Part shown: positions 27,454 through 38,449 of the stretch, in pieces
How positions within the stretch are numbered: the stretch's first letter is position 1
Layout of the letters: each line of letters begins with the position of its first letter
From: Devosia enhydra
GTDB lineage: Bacteria > Pseudomonadota > Alphaproteobacteria > Rhizobiales > Devosiaceae
Reading direction: 5' to 3'
Length of the DNA stretch: 64,000 nt
NCBI RefSeq assembly: GCF_900119845.1
Contig: NZ_FPKU01000001.1
Coordinates: 1,211,528-1,275,527, forward strand
Program-made: the position numbers and the translations under genes
Notes under the pieces: generated by a model
Databases searched by the model: none
Told to the model about the DNA's origin: nothing
Seen by the model: the letters and a program-made list of their open reading frames with translations, nothing else

Positions 27454-30199
27454 CCGCCTCGAGGAGTTCGATTTCGAATCCGCCCAGCGGCGGCAGCTGA
27501 GGGGCAATATCTACCTCGCTAAGGTCACGCGGGTCGAACCCTCGCTCCAGGCGGCCTTCGTCGAATATGGCGGCAACCGCCACGGCTTCCTCGCCTTTTC
27601 GGAAATCCATCCCGACTATTACCAGATCCCGGTTGCCGATCGCGAAGCCCTGCTGCGCGAGGAAGAAGCCGAGGACGCCCAGGCCGACGAAGACGCGCCC
27701 GAAGCCGAAGCCGGCCAGCCCGACGCCTCCTCCGCAACGCCCGATGGCGAGGGCGAGGATGGTCATGAGGACAACGGCCATATCGAACAGGCCCCGGCCA
27801 ATACCGAGCCGGTGGAATCGATGGGTGGCGGGGATGCGCTCGAGGATCTCAACGAGCGCCGGCGACATTCTCCGTCGCGCCGCTCCTACAAGATCCAGGA
27901 AGTCATCAAGCGCCGCCAGGTGATGCTGGTCCAGGTGGTCAAGGAAGAGCGCGGCAACAAGGGCGCGGCTCTCACCACCTATCTCTCGCTTGCCGGCCGC
28001 TATTCGGTGCTGATGCCCAATACCGCACGCGGCGGTGGCATTTCGCGCAAGATCACCAACGCTGCCGATCGTAAGCGCCTCAAGGAGATCGTCGGCGATC
28101 TCGAGGTACCCCCGGGCCAGGGCATCATCCTGCGCACGGCCGGTGCGAGCCGCACCAAGGCCGAAGTGAAGCGCGATTTCGAATACCTGCAGCGCCTGTG
28201 GGAAAATGTCCGCACCCTCACGCTCCAGTCCACCGCGCCCTGCCTCGTCTACGAGGAAGGCTCGCTGATCAAGCGCACCATCCGCGATCTCTATTCCAAG
28301 GAGATCGACGAGCTTCTGGTCGCCGGTGAGGATGCCTATCGCGAGGCGCGCGACTTCATGGGCATGATCATGCCCAGCCATGCGCGCAACGTGCAGCTCT
28401 ACAACGACGAGCAGCCGATCTTTTCGCGCTACACCGTCGAGAGCCAGCTCGACCAGATGTTCTCGCCCCAGGTCACTCTGCCCTCGGGCGGCTACATCGT
28501 GATCAACCCGACCGAGGCGCTGGTCTCGATCGACGTCAATTCCGGGCGCGCCACCAAGGAACACTCGATCGAGGAAACCGCGCTCCAGACCAATCTGGAA
28601 GCGGCCGAGGAAATCGCGCGCCAGCTGCGGCTGCGCGACCTTGCCGGCCTCATCGTCATCGACTTCATCGACATGATGGAGAACCGTTCCAACAGGGCCG
28701 TCGAGCGCAAGCTCAAGGATTGCCTCAAGAACGACCGTGCCCGCATCCAGGTCGGCCGCATCAGCCATTTCGGCCTGATGGAAATGAGCCGCCAGCGCAT
28801 CCGCCACGGCGTCATCGAAAGCTCCACCCATATCTGCGCCCATTGCGCCGGCACCGGCCGCGTACGCTCGGTGGAAAGCCTGGCGCTGCTCGTCATGCGC
28901 GCCGTGGAAGACCATGTGCTGCGCAAGCCGGGGCAGTCGATCAACGTCAAGGTGCCGACCGAAGTCGCGCTTTATCTGCTCAACGCCAAGCGCAGCCAGC
29001 TCAACGCCATCGAGGCGCGTCACCAGCTCTCGATCACCATCCTGGCCGATGACACGCTGGTTGCCGGCAGCCACTTCCTCATCGAGCGCGGCGAAGCCCG
29101 CGCCCTGCCCGCCCCCGAGCCGGTGCGCGGTCCCGTGCGCGTCGACAACGCCACCTTTGCCGAGATCGATCTCGAAGCCGAGGGCGACCTCGAAGCCGAA
29201 GAGAGCGCCGACGAAGAAGCCGATGCCCTGGCTCCGGCCGAAGATCGGTCCGCACGCGGCGATGGCGAGGGTTCGGAACGCTCCGGCCGCCGCCGTCGGC
29301 GTCGCCGCCGTGGCGGTGGTGCCGATCGCGCCGACGAGGCTGCCCAGCCCGTGCAGCGCGCTGCCGCAGCGGCCGACGAGGAAGCTTCCGAGGAGGCCGA
29401 GGATGGCGATGCGGAGGCCGTCGAGGCCGAAGCCGGTGGTGATGAGAGCGCCGAGGGCCGTCGTCGCCGTCGTCGCGGTCGCCGTGGTGGCCGTCGCAAC
29501 CGTCGTCCCGAGGATGGCGTGGTCGCCGAGCCCAATGGCGAGGCCCCGGTCGATGCCGAAGCGGTCGTGGCTGATGCGGTCGAGGCTCCGGTAGCCGAGG
29601 ACGCCCCCGTCGAGAGCCTGGCCGCCGAGCCGGTTCCCGTCGAGGCTGCCGAAGCGACCCCGACCGAGGCCGTCGAGGCGCCCAAGCCGCGCCGCAGCCG
29701 CAAGAAGGCCACGGAGACCCCGGCAGAGGGCGAAGCCGCCCCGGCGGACGCCGAGGCTGCAAAGCCCAAGCGTTCACGCAAGAAGGCAGCCCCTGCCGAA
29801 GCCGAGGCGACCGAGGCTCCTCAGGCAGCAGAAGCAGCCGAGGCTCCGGCCAAGCCCCGTCGCAGCCGCAAGAAGGCGGCGGCGCCCGATGAGGCACCTG
29901 CGGCCGATGCCGTGGCCGCCGATACGGCAGACGCTGCTCCGGTTGAAGCCGAAGCCGCCGATGCCGGCGAGGCCCAGCCCACTCCTGCCGCTCAGCCGGC
30001 GGCTGCGCCCAGCGAAACGGTGACCGAGGCCGCCGCCCCCGAAGCCGCAGCCGAGGTGGCCGAAGACAATCGTCCGCGCCGGACGCGCAAGAGCCTGCCG
30101 GCCGACGAGATCGTCGTGTCGTCCAACGCGGCGGCGCCGGCTGAAGGCGAAAAGCCCAAGAAGGTCGGCTGGTGGCAGCGCCGCCTCGGCCTCGGCTGA
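27383..30199 (+). CDS. rne: Ribonuclease E
   Basis: This 938-residue endoribonuclease processes rRNA and tRNA and starts mRNA decay, serving as degradosome scaffold. It begins MATKRMLVDGIHPEETRIVV at ATG 27383. The S1 domain is split by an acidic insertion of about 80 residues (from EEEAEDAQADEDAPEAEA to EDLNERRRHS), typical of alphaproteobacteria. The catalytic Asp lie in SIDVNSGR and VIDFIDMMENRSNR. The Zn-link Cys pair is CAHC. From about residue 590 the tail is low-complexity Ala/Glu/Pro with Arg-rich blocks (RRRRRRGRRGGRRNRR) and three KPxRSRKKA copies. Upstream ATGs to 27296 do not match family N-termini. Confidence 0.93.
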   Translation: MATKRMLVDGIHPEETRIVVTNGNRLEEFDFESAQRRQLRGNIYLAKVTRVEPSLQAAFVEYGGNRHGFLAFSEIHPDYYQIPVADREALLREEEAEDAQADEDAPEAEAGQPDASSATPDGEGEDGHEDNGHIEQAPANTEPVESMGGGDALEDLNERRRHSPSRRSYKIQEVIKRRQVMLVQVVKEERGNKGAALTTYLSLAGRYSVLMPNTARGGGISRKITNAADRKRLKEIVGDLEVPPGQGIILRTAGASRTKAEVKRDFEYLQRLWENVRTLTLQSTAPCLVYEEGSLIKRTIRDLYSKEIDELLVAGEDAYREARDFMGMIMPSHARNVQLYNDEQPIFSRYTVESQLDQMFSPQVTLPSGGYIVINPTEALVSIDVNSGRATKEHSIEETALQTNLEAAEEIARQLRLRDLAGLIVIDFIDMMENRSNRAVERKLKDCLKNDRARIQVGRISHFGLMEMSRQRIRHGVIESSTHICAHCAGTGRVRSVESLALLVMRAVEDHVLRKPGQSINVKVPTEVALYLLNAKRSQLNAIEARHQLSITILADDTLVAGSHFLIERGEARALPAPEPVRGPVRVDNATFAEIDLEAEGDLEAEESADEEADALAPAEDRSARGDGEGSERSGRRRRRRRRGGGADRADEAAQPVQRAAAAADEEASEEAEDGDAEAVEAEAGGDESAEGRRRRRRGRRGGRRNRRPEDGVVAEPNGEAPVDAEAVVADAVEAPVAEDAPVESLAAEPVPVEAAEATPTEAVEAPKPRRSRKKATETPAEGEAAPADAEAAKPKRSRKKAAPAEAEATEAPQAAEAAEAPAKPRRSRKKAAAPDEAPAADAVAADTADAAPVEAEAADAGEAQPTPAAQPAAAPSETVTEAAAPEAAAEVAEDNRPRRTRKSLPADEIVVSSNAAAPAEGEKPKKVGWWQRRLGLG

Positions 30200-30213
30200 T
30201 CGCTAGAAATTTC

Positions 30214-30241
30214 GAAGGCCCGGCTACCAAGCCGGGCCTTC
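30214..30241 (+). terminator. Intrinsic terminator after rne
   Basis: AAGGCCCGGC (30215-30224) and GCCGGGCCTT (30231-30240) form a 10-bp stem with a six-base loop. A short T-rich stretch follows (CTGCGTTTTC). Confidence 0.75.
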
Positions 30242-30281
30242 TGCGTTTTCACCCACAACAATCAAAAGAGGAGAAACCCCA

Positions 30282-30641
30282 ATGGCCTATATCGATGCGT
30301 TCTGCTGCTCGGTGCCCAGGGAGAAGCTCGAGGCCTACAAGGCCCTCGTCCACAAGATGGCGCCGCTGTGGAAGGAACTCGGCGCCTCCGGCTACATGGA
30401 AGCGGTCGGCGACGACGTGCCCATGGGCGAACTCACCTCCTTTCCGCGTGCCGTGCAGGCGGGCGAGGACGACATCGTGATGATCTCGTTCCTGACCTAT
30501 CCGGACAAGGCGGCGCGCGACAAGGTCGGCGAAGCCATGATGAGCGACGCCCGGCTCCAGGCGCTGTTCGAGGAGATGGGCCAGCTCACCGACATGAAGC
30601 TGATGATCTATGGCGGCTTCCAGCCCATCGTGATGGGCTGA
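30282..30641 (+). CDS. DUF1428-family protein
   Basis: This 119-residue protein has the dimeric alpha/beta-barrel pattern of DUF1428 (YbaA-like): MAYIDAFCCSVPREKLEAYK at the start, GDDVPMGELTSFPRAV in the middle and GGFQPIVMG at the end. It has a strong AGAGGAG ribosome-binding site and its own space after the rne terminator. The family has no settled function. It converges on the aminotransferase gene, with five bases between stops. Confidence 0.88.
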   Translation: MAYIDAFCCSVPREKLEAYKALVHKMAPLWKELGASGYMEAVGDDVPMGELTSFPRAVQAGEDDIVMISFLTYPDKAARDKVGEAMMSDARLQALFEEMGQLTDMKLMIYGGFQPIVMG

Positions 30642-30646
30642 ACCGA

Positions 30647-31825
30647 CTACCGGCTGAGCCAGCCTCCGAGGCGCTCCAGCGCCTCGGTCATCGTCGCCTC
30701 GGTGCCGGCATAGGAAAAGCGCACATAGCGCCCGCCATCGCGGCGGTCGAAATCGATCCCCGGCGTTGCCGCCACCCCCGCCTCCGCCAGCATCGCCTTG
30801 CAGAACTCCAGCGACTGGTTGGTGAAGGCCGAGGCATCGGCATAGGCGTAGAACGCACCGTCCGAAGGCGCCCCGACGCCGAACCCCAGCTGCGCCAGCC
30901 CCTCGGTCAACAGCACCCGATTGCGGCCATAGCCTTCGCGCTGCACCTCGGAATAGGCGGTGGTTTCGAGCGCGGCGAGGCCCGCGACCTGGCTCAGGCT
31001 CGGTGCGGAAATGAAGAGGTTCTGCTGCAGCATCTCTGCGCGGCGCACCAGCGCCTCGGGCAGCACCAGCCAGCCGATGCGCCAGCCGGTCATGCAGAAA
31101 TATTTCGAGAAGCTGTTGACGATGATCGCCTCATCCGTCGTCTCGAGCGCGCTGGCGCAGCGCATGCCATGGCTCAGCCCATGATAGATCTCGTCCGAGA
31201 TGAGCCGCACCCCGAGCCGCCGGCAGGTCTCGACCACCCCTGCCATCCCCTCGGGCGAAATCATCGCGCCGGTCGGGTTGGCCGGCGAAGCAAACAGCAG
31301 CCCCTCGAACGGCTCCGCGCGGAACGCCGCCTCGATCATCTCCGCATCGAGCCGCCATCCCGTCTCGGGCGACAGCGCGATCTCGCGCGCCGAAAAGCCC
31401 AGCGCCGCGATCGTGTTGAGATAGGCAGGGTAACCCGGCCGCGTCACCGCTATGCGCGCGCCCGGAGCGAACGCCGATAGAAACGCCAGGATGAAGCCGG
31501 CCGACGACCCCATGGTCACGAGGATATGCTCGGGGTCGACCTCCGCGCCATGCCGCTCGCGATACCACCGCGCCAGCCGCGCCCGCAATTCGGGCATCCC
31601 CTTGGCATGGGTGTAGCGCTGCGGCAGCGCCAGCGCGTCCACAGCGGCCCGCCGCACCTCGGGCGCGGGCGGCACGCAGGGCTCGCCCACCTCGAGATGG
31701 CAGATCGATCGCCCCTGCCCCTCGAGCTGACGCGCCAGCGCCAGGATCTCCATGGCGTGGAACGGGGTCAGCCCGTCATCGGCATGGCCCTCGGGCAGGT
31801 CGTGCTGCGGCGGCAAGGCGGGCAT
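30647..31825 (-). CDS. Class I/II PLP-dependent aminotransferase
   Basis: This 392-residue fold-type I aminotransferase starts at ATG 31825 behind GAGGAG. Visible landmarks are ICHLEVGEPCVPPAP, YTHAKGMPELR, ASPANPTGAMI, the Asp/Tyr pair in ISDEIYHGLSHG, the PLP Lys in VNSFSKYFCMTGWRIGW, and the C-terminal Arg in GRYVRFSYAG that binds the substrate carboxylate. It resembles aspartate- or alanine-type aminotransferases; the amino donor cannot be told from sequence. It is divergent from the DsbA-like gene. Confidence 0.88.
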   Translation of the reverse strand: MPALPPQHDLPEGHADDGLTPFHAMEILALARQLEGQGRSICHLEVGEPCVPPAPEVRRAAVDALALPQRYTHAKGMPELRARLARWYRERHGAEVDPEHILVTMGSSAGFILAFLSAFAPGARIAVTRPGYPAYLNTIAALGFSAREIALSPETGWRLDAEMIEAAFRAEPFEGLLFASPANPTGAMISPEGMAGVVETCRRLGVRLISDEIYHGLSHGMRCASALETTDEAIIVNSFSKYFCMTGWRIGWLVLPEALVRRAEMLQQNLFISAPSLSQVAGLAALETTAYSEVQREGYGRNRVLLTEGLAQLGFGVGAPSDGAFYAYADASAFTNQSLEFCKAMLAEAGVAATPGIDFDRRDGGRYVRFSYAGTEATMTEALERLGGWLSR

Positions 31826-32008
31826 CTGGCTCTCCTCTGAGCACATCGGGCGCCCGACGCCTACCGGCTCGAGGCCCTCACCTCAACCTCAATTCCGACC
31901 TCAACAGGAATTGAGCGCCGGGCCTCGACCCGGCACGGCAATTTGATGCTAAGAGGCACGGCAAGAGGCCGCTCCCGGCCCCGCGTCACACGAATCGCAG
32001 GAGCCCGC

Positions 32009-32848
32009 ATGTCGCGCTCGACACTCGTTCTGGGCCTTCTCTGCGGCGCACTGGCCGGCGCGCTCGGCACCACGCTCTACCACCAGTCCCAGCCCACCGA
32101 CGAGGCGCGCATCCGCGCCATCGTCAGCGAAGCCATCGCCGGCGGCACCGCGACGGCGACGGCGGCGCTCGATCCCTCCGTCATCAACCCGATGATCGAG
32201 GCCTATCTGATGTCTGATCCGCGCGTGCTGCAGCGCCTGTCGAGCGCCCTCGATACCGAACTGCGGACCGAGCAGCGCGAGACCTCGCGCGTCGCCCTCG
32301 CCAGTGCGCAGGAGCAGATCTACGCCGATCCCGCCAACATCGTCCTCGGCAATCCCGAGGGCGATGTGACGCTGGTCGAGCTCTTCGACTACAATTGCAG
32401 CTTCTGCCGCAATGCCCTGCCCGATCTCGCCGAACTGCTCGAGAGCGATCCCGGGCTCAAGGTCGTGCTCAAGGAATTCCCCATCCTTTCACGCGAGTCG
32501 GTCGAGGCGGCCCGCGTGGCGCTCGTCGTCGCGGGCAAGGACGACATCGATTACTGGGCCTTCCATGAGGCGCTGTTCACCAGCCGCGGGCAGGTCAGCG
32601 GACAGACCGCGCTGGCCGCCGCCCAGCAGCTGGGCCTGAGCCCGGTCAGCGTCGAGCTCGACATGCAGTCCCAGCCGGTCACCGATGCGCTGACCCGCAC
32701 CGTGGCGCTGGCCCGCCAGCTCAACATCACCGGCACCCCCACCTATATCCTGGGCGACGAGATCATCCCTGGCGCCGTCGGCATCGAGACCCTGCGCGAA
32801 AAGATCGCCAACATCCGCGCCTGCGGCAGCACGCAATGCAGTTCCTGA
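32009..32848 (+). CDS. DsbA-family thiol:disulfide oxidoreductase
   Basis: This 279-residue envelope protein starts at ATG 32009 (AGGAG ribosome-binding site). Its N-terminal hydrophobic segment (TLVLGLLCGALAGALGTTLY) is a signal anchor. A helical Com1-like region follows (DEARIRAIVSEAI), then a thioredoxin fold with CSFC at about 130-133 in FDYNCSFCRNALPDL. The cis-Pro loop is TGTPTYILGDEIIPGAVG. A second Cys pair (CGSTQC) closes the C-terminus and could form a structural disulfide. It likely oxidises or isomerises exported proteins. It is upstream of aroQ, with about 90 bases between. Confidence 0.9.
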   Translation: MSRSTLVLGLLCGALAGALGTTLYHQSQPTDEARIRAIVSEAIAGGTATATAALDPSVINPMIEAYLMSDPRVLQRLSSALDTELRTEQRETSRVALASAQEQIYADPANIVLGNPEGDVTLVELFDYNCSFCRNALPDLAELLESDPGLKVVLKEFPILSRESVEAARVALVVAGKDDIDYWAFHEALFTSRGQVSGQTALAAAQQLGLSPVSVELDMQSQPVTDALTRTVALARQLNITGTPTYILGDEIIPGAVGIETLREKIANIRACGSTQCSS

Positions 32849-32938
32849 GGGTCGAAGCCCGCCTTGGCTTTGCCTTTCTCGTGCATTTCGTATAGTGCCG
32901 CTTGCGCTGGCAGAGGGGCCGGTGCAGAAGGCGGTATC

Positions 32939-33376
32939 ATGGCCAAGGACGTTCTGGTTCTCAACGGACCCAATCTCAACATGCTCGGCGTGCGCGAGCC
33001 GGGCACCTATGGCGCCCAGACGCTCGCCGATATCGAGGCGATGTGCCGGGCCGAGGGCGAGGCGCTCGGGCTTGCGGTGGAATGCCGCCAGTCCAACCAC
33101 GAGGGCGAGCTCGTCACCTGGATCCAGCAGGCGCTGGGCCGATACGCGGCCATCGTCATCAATCCGGGCGCCTATTCGCACACTTCGGTGGCCATTCACG
33201 ACGCGATCCGCGCCGTGGCCCTCCCGGTCATCGAAGTTCACATTTCCAACATCTACACCCGCGAAGCCTTCCGCCATCACTCCTATGTCTCGCCCGTGGC
33301 GAGCGGTGTGTTGTGCGGGTTCGGGCCTCTCGGATACCGGCTGGCGCTGATCGCGCTGGCGGACAAGCTGAAATAG
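32939..33376 (+). CDS. aroQ: 3-dehydroquinate dehydratase, type II
   Basis: This enzyme makes 3-dehydroshikimate in the shikimate pathway. It has 145 residues, the usual size. Motifs are [19 protein letters not shown] with the catalytic Tyr, [45 protein letters not shown] with the catalytic His, and GVLCGFG. ATG 32939 follows AAGGCGG; the frame extends upstream but without family similarity. It precedes accB by 27 bases, a cluster (aroQ-accB-accC) often seen in alphaproteobacteria. Confidence 0.95.
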   Translation: MAKDVLVLNGPNLNMLGVREPGTYGAQTLADIEAMCRAEGEALGLAVECRQSNHEGELVTWIQQALGRYAAIVINPGAYSHTSVAIHDAIRAVALPVIEVHISNIYTREAFRHHSYVSPVASGVLCGFGPLGYRLALIALADKLK

Positions 33377-33403
33377 ACGGTCGGCCCAGGAGGCGACGCC
33401 ATC

Positions 33404-33898
33404 ATGACCAAGCCATCGCAGGTGGACCAGGATCTGATCCGCACCATCGCCGAGCTGCTCAACGAGCAGAATCTCGCTGAAATCGAGATCGAGCGCGACG
33501 ATTTCCGCGTCCGCGTCACGCGCAGCTACGCCGCGCCCGCCGGTCCGGCGATGCAGGCCTATGCCGCGCCCATGCCTTACCCGGCAGCGCCCGCGCCTGC
33601 CGCTCCGGCTGCGGCGCCCGCCGCTGCGGCAGCGCCCAGCACGGCCGAAGATCTCGCCTCCAACCCCGGCACCCTCACCTCCCCGATGGTGGGCACGGCC
33701 TATGCGGCGCCCGAGCCCGGCGCCAAGAAGTTCGTGGAAGTCGGCTCCAAGGTCTCCGAGGGCCAGACCATCCTCATCGTGGAAGCGATGAAGACCATGA
33801 ACCAGATCCCCGCGCATCGCTCGGGCACTGTCACCCGCATCCTGTTCGAGGATGCCCTGCCGGTCGAATACGGCCAGCCGCTCGCCGTCATCGAATAG
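33404..33898 (+). CDS. accB: Acetyl-CoA carboxylase biotin carboxyl carrier protein
   Basis: This protein carries biotin between the carboxylase and transferase sites in fatty-acid synthesis. It has 164 residues. The N-terminal 45 residues are conserved ([20 protein letters not shown]). A Pro/Ala-rich linker (about 50-85) leads to the lipoyl/biotinyl domain, with the biotinylated Lys in EAMKTMNQI. It is directly followed by accC after 12 bases that include the accC ribosome-binding site. Confidence 0.95.
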   Translation: MTKPSQVDQDLIRTIAELLNEQNLAEIEIERDDFRVRVTRSYAAPAGPAMQAYAAPMPYPAAPAPAAPAAAPAAAAAPSTAEDLASNPGTLTSPMVGTAYAAPEPGAKKFVEVGSKVSEGQTILIVEAMKTMNQIPAHRSGTVTRILFEDALPVEYGQPLAVIE

Positions 33899-33910
33899 CC
33901 GGAGGCAGCC

Positions 33911-35257
33911 TTGTTTCAGAAGGTCCTTATCGCCAATCGCGGCGAGATCGCGCTGCGCATCCTCCGGGCCTGCAAGGATTTGGGCATCCAGACCGTGGCG
34001 GTGCATTCGGTCGCCGATTCGAACGCCATGCATGTCCGGCTGGCCGACGAGAGTGTCTGCATCGGCCCCAACCCGGCCCGCGACAGCTATCTCAACATTC
34101 CCTCGATCCTGGCCGCCTGCGAAATCACCGGCGCCGATGCGGTGCATCCGGGCTATGGATTTCTGTCCGAGAATGCGCGCTTTGCCCGCATCCTCACCGA
34201 GCACAAGATCACCTTCATCGGCCCGTCCTCGCACCATATCGAGATCATGGGCGACAAGATCACGGCCAAGAAGACGGCCGTCGAGCTCGGCATTCCCGTG
34301 GTGCCCGGTTCTGCCGGCGCCGTCTCGACCGAAGAGGAAGCCCGCCGCACCGCGGCCGAAATCGGCTATCCGGTGCTGATCAAGGCCACTGCCGGCGGCG
34401 GTGGCCGCGGCATGAAGGTTGCGCCCTCGGAAGCCGATCTCATCGTCGCCTGGTCAACGGCGCGGTCCGAGGCCAAGGCCGCCTTCGGCAATGATTCCGT
34501 CTACATGGAAAAATACCTCGCCAAGCCGCGCCATATCGAGGTGCAGGTGATGGGCGATGGCCAGGGCAATGCCGTGCATCTGGGAACGCGCGACTGCTCC
34601 TTGCAGCGGCGTCACCAGAAGATCTGGGAAGAGGCCTCGGCGCCGACCGTGCCCAAGGACCAGCAGATGCGCATCGGCGAAATCTGCGCTGCTGCCATGC
34701 GCAAGCTCAAATACTCGGGCGCCGGCACCATCGAGTTCCTCTACGAGAATGGCGAGTTCTACTTCATCGAGATGAACACCCGCCTGCAGGTGGAGCATCC
34801 GGTGACCGAGCGCATCACCGGCATCGATATCGTCTACGAGCAGATCCGCGTCGCCTCGGGCGAAACCCTCTCGATCGAGCAGGACAAGGTGCCCTTCTAC
34901 GGCCATGCCATCGAGGTGCGCATCAACGCCGAAGATCCGCAGACCTTCGCGCCTTCGCCGGGCAAGATCAGCTTCTATCATCCGGCCGGCGGCGTCGGCG
35001 TGCGCGTCGACAGCGCCGTTTATCAGGGCTACACGATCCCGCCCTATTACGACTCGCTGATCGGCAAGCTCATCGTCTATGGCCGTACCCGCGAGGAGTG
35101 CCTGCAGCGCCTCAGGCGCGCCATCGACGAATTCGTGGTCGATGGCGTCAAGACGACGCTGCCGCTCTTCCAGCGGCTGATCAAGGAGCCCGATATCCTC
35201 TCAGGCAATTACGACATCCACTGGCTCGAAAAATACCTCGCGGCCAACAAGGTCTGA
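33911..35257 (+). CDS. accC: Acetyl-CoA carboxylase biotin carboxylase subunit
   Basis: This ATP-grasp enzyme carboxylates the biotin on AccB. It has 448 residues, the usual length. It opens with [16 protein letters not shown]. Other landmarks are [15 protein letters not shown], the Gly-rich ATP loop [13 protein letters not shown], and the metal/substrate region [19 protein letters not shown]. The start codon is TTG with GGAGG upstream. The gene ends before a strong hairpin at 35268. Confidence 0.95.
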   Translation: MFQKVLIANRGEIALRILRACKDLGIQTVAVHSVADSNAMHVRLADESVCIGPNPARDSYLNIPSILAACEITGADAVHPGYGFLSENARFARILTEHKITFIGPSSHHIEIMGDKITAKKTAVELGIPVVPGSAGAVSTEEEARRTAAEIGYPVLIKATAGGGGRGMKVAPSEADLIVAWSTARSEAKAAFGNDSVYMEKYLAKPRHIEVQVMGDGQGNAVHLGTRDCSLQRRHQKIWEEASAPTVPKDQQMRIGEICAAAMRKLKYSGAGTIEFLYENGEFYFIEMNTRLQVEHPVTERITGIDIVYEQIRVASGETLSIEQDKVPFYGHAIEVRINAEDPQTFAPSPGKISFYHPAGGVGVRVDSAVYQGYTIPPYYDSLIGKLIVYGRTREECLQRLRRAIDEFVVDGVKTTLPLFQRLIKEPDILSGNYDIHWLEKYLAANKV

Positions 35258-35267
35258 CGCCCCTTTC

Positions 35268-35294
35268 GGCATCCGGCATATCCTGCCGGATGCC
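35268..35294 (+). terminator. Perfect 11-bp hairpin after accC
   Basis: GGCATCCGGCA pairs with TGCCGGATGCC across a five-base loop, ten bases after the accC stop. There is no T-run, so it may be a Rho-assisted or mRNA-stabilising hairpin. Confidence 0.5.
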
Positions 35295-35375
35295 CCTGCC
35301 TCGTCCGGGCGACACTCTCCCGTTCGCCTGGGTCCACTGCGTCTCGAACCGCTCCCGGAGCCCCGACGGCGAACC

Positions 35376-36014
35376 ATGGCGCGCAAGTCAGACCCCTTCG
35401 CCATCGAGATCACGCCCGAGCTCATCCTGCGCGCCTACCGCGCCGGCATCTTCCCCATGGCCGAGGATGCCGAGGACACTGACCTCTTCTGGGTCTCGCC
35501 CGAGCAGCGCGGCATTCTCCCGCTCGATGGGCTCCACATCTCCAAAAGCCTGCGCAAGCGCCTCAAGACGCACGGCTTTGCGGTGCGGGTCGATACTGAT
35601 TTCGAGGCGGTGATCGAGGGCTGCGCCACGGCCGGCTCGGAACGCGACAGCACCTGGATCAATGCCACCATCCGCCGCGTCTATGGCGAGCTGTTCACCC
35701 GAGGCTATGTCCACACCGTCGAAGTCTGGGACGGGTCAGCGCTGGTCGGCGGGCTTTACGGGCTTTCGCTGGGAGGCGCGTTCTTCGGGGAATCCATGTT
35801 CCACAGGGCGACCGATGCCAGCAAGATTGCGCTGGTCCACCTCGTCGAGCGGCTGCGGGCCGGCGGCTACAGCCTGCTCGATACGCAGTTCGTCACCCCG
35901 CATCTGGCCAGTCTCGGCGGCATCGAAGTGCCCCGCGCCGAATACGAGCTGATGCTGGCGCGTGCTCTGGCCGAGCGCGGCGATTATTTCGCCTTCGACC
36001 GGCCAGGCGCCTGA
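35376..36014 (+). CDS. aat: Leucyl/phenylalanyl-tRNA-protein transferase
   Basis: This 212-residue enzyme adds Leu or Phe to proteins with N-terminal Lys or Arg and so marks them for ClpAP (N-end rule). The family pattern is clear: [74 protein letters not shown] and [16 protein letters not shown]. It is separated from accC by about 120 bases and converges on the FNR gene. Confidence 0.95.
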   Translation: MARKSDPFAIEITPELILRAYRAGIFPMAEDAEDTDLFWVSPEQRGILPLDGLHISKSLRKRLKTHGFAVRVDTDFEAVIEGCATAGSERDSTWINATIRRVYGELFTRGYVHTVEVWDGSALVGGLYGLSLGGAFFGESMFHRATDASKIALVHLVERLRAGGYSLLDTQFVTPHLASLGGIEVPRAEYELMLARALAERGDYFAFDRPGA

Positions 36015-36037
36015 CGCATTAGCGCCTCATCCCGCGA

Positions 36038-37180
<1,143 letters not shown>

Positions 37181-38449
37181 CTACTGTGCCCTGCGCAGGA
37201 AGGGCCGGGTACCCACCGGCACCTCGGTCGTGCCGACCGGCTGGTAGAACAGGTTGACGGTTGCCAGTTGCCCGGATTCGAGCGCCCGGCGGGTCGGCTC
37301 GTGCGTTACAACGAAAGCCGTGATCCCGCAACGGCGCATCAGCGGCACCTGGTCGGCGAGGACATCGCCCACCGCCCGGATCTCGCCGGTATATCCGAAC
37401 CGCTCGGAGAGGAGCCGTGCGGTCGAATAGCCGCGCCCATCGGTAAAGGCCGGAAAGGCGATCGCGATCGACGCGAAGCGTAAGAGATCGGCCTCCACCT
37501 GCTCCACCTGATCGGCCGGGGATACATGCAGTCCGATTGGATGCGGATTGGACAGGAATGCCACGCGATTGCGCAGGAATACGTCGACAGGCACGTGCGC
37601 GTAACGCGCCGTTTCGGGGCTGTCGGTCTCCGCCCATGCCCGGAACGGATCAGCGGTGAAAGCGCCATCCTTCCACAAATTCTTCTGGCCGATCATGGGC
37701 TTGGCGATGGCTCCGTTGAAATCGAAATGGATGCCGCATTCCTTTTTGTTGAACCCGCGCCAGCGGCCGGCACGCGGGTCCTCACCCGCCGCCACCACGC
37801 TGGTACAAGGGGCACAACCTATTGATTTGTAACCCTTATCATAAAGTGGATGCTCGGGCAGCCCATGTTGCGCCTTGTACGCGTTGACATCGCTGTCGGA
37901 GAAGTACGCCAAGGGGTTGATCTTTATGCGATCATCCGAGGTCAGCTCGAAATGCGGCAGCACGCCGCGCTCCGCCGTCTGGTAGCGCTTGCGCCCGGTC
38001 ACCCAGCCGCCAAATTGTGCCGTAACCGGTTCCAGCGGCTCGGTTTTCCGGATGTGGCAGCACGAATCGGGATCGCGCTCCCACAGCTGTCCGTCCGGAT
38101 CGAATCGCGCCACATCCGCCGGGTCCGGATGCAGTGCCGTCACCCGTGTCAGCCCGAAGCGCTGCCGCAGCGTCTCGACATAGGCCAGCGTCTCGGCAAA
38201 ATGCTTCCCGGTTTCAAGGAAATAGACCGGCAATGCCCGGTCCACCTGCGACACCAGATGCAGCAGAACCGCCGAATCAGCCCCGAACGACGATACGATC
38301 GCAATATCGCCCGGCAGCACCTCCTCGATGGCGTAGCGCAGCACCCCCAGCGCATCCATCTCGTCGAACATGCCGTTGAGCGCAATGACCCCCAGCGCCC
38401 TCAGCTTGTCGGGCTTGGCCGGCGTAATGGCGAGCTTAGGCAGTCCCAT
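37181..38449 (-). CDS. cysH: CysH-type adenylyl-sulfate reductase fused to a DUF934 domain
   Basis: This 422-residue fusion starts at ATG 38449 (GGAGG ribosome-binding site) and overlaps cysI by 14 bases. Residues 1-245 are CysH: the substrate loop SSFGADSAVLLH, CCHIRKTEPL (C130, C131), GCAPCT (C212, C215) and the catalytic Cys in KKECGIH (C238). The CC plus CxxC set binds a [4Fe-4S] cluster and favours APS as substrate over PAPS. Residues from about 285 match DUF934 (FLSNPHPIGLHVSPADQVEQ, FPAFTDGRGYSTARLL), normally a separate small protein next to cysH. The frame upstream of 38449 to 38833 is a shadow over cysI. Confidence 0.9.
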   Translation of the reverse strand: MGLPKLAITPAKPDKLRALGVIALNGMFDEMDALGVLRYAIEEVLPGDIAIVSSFGADSAVLLHLVSQVDRALPVYFLETGKHFAETLAYVETLRQRFGLTRVTALHPDPADVARFDPDGQLWERDPDSCCHIRKTEPLEPVTAQFGGWVTGRKRYQTAERGVLPHFELTSDDRIKINPLAYFSDSDVNAYKAQHGLPEHPLYDKGYKSIGCAPCTSVVAAGEDPRAGRWRGFNKKECGIHFDFNGAIAKPMIGQKNLWKDGAFTADPFRAWAETDSPETARYAHVPVDVFLRNRVAFLSNPHPIGLHVSPADQVEQVEADLLRFASIAIAFPAFTDGRGYSTARLLSERFGYTGEIRAVGDVLADQVPLMRRCGITAFVVTHEPTRRALESGQLATVNLFYQPVGTTEVPVGTRPFLRRAQ

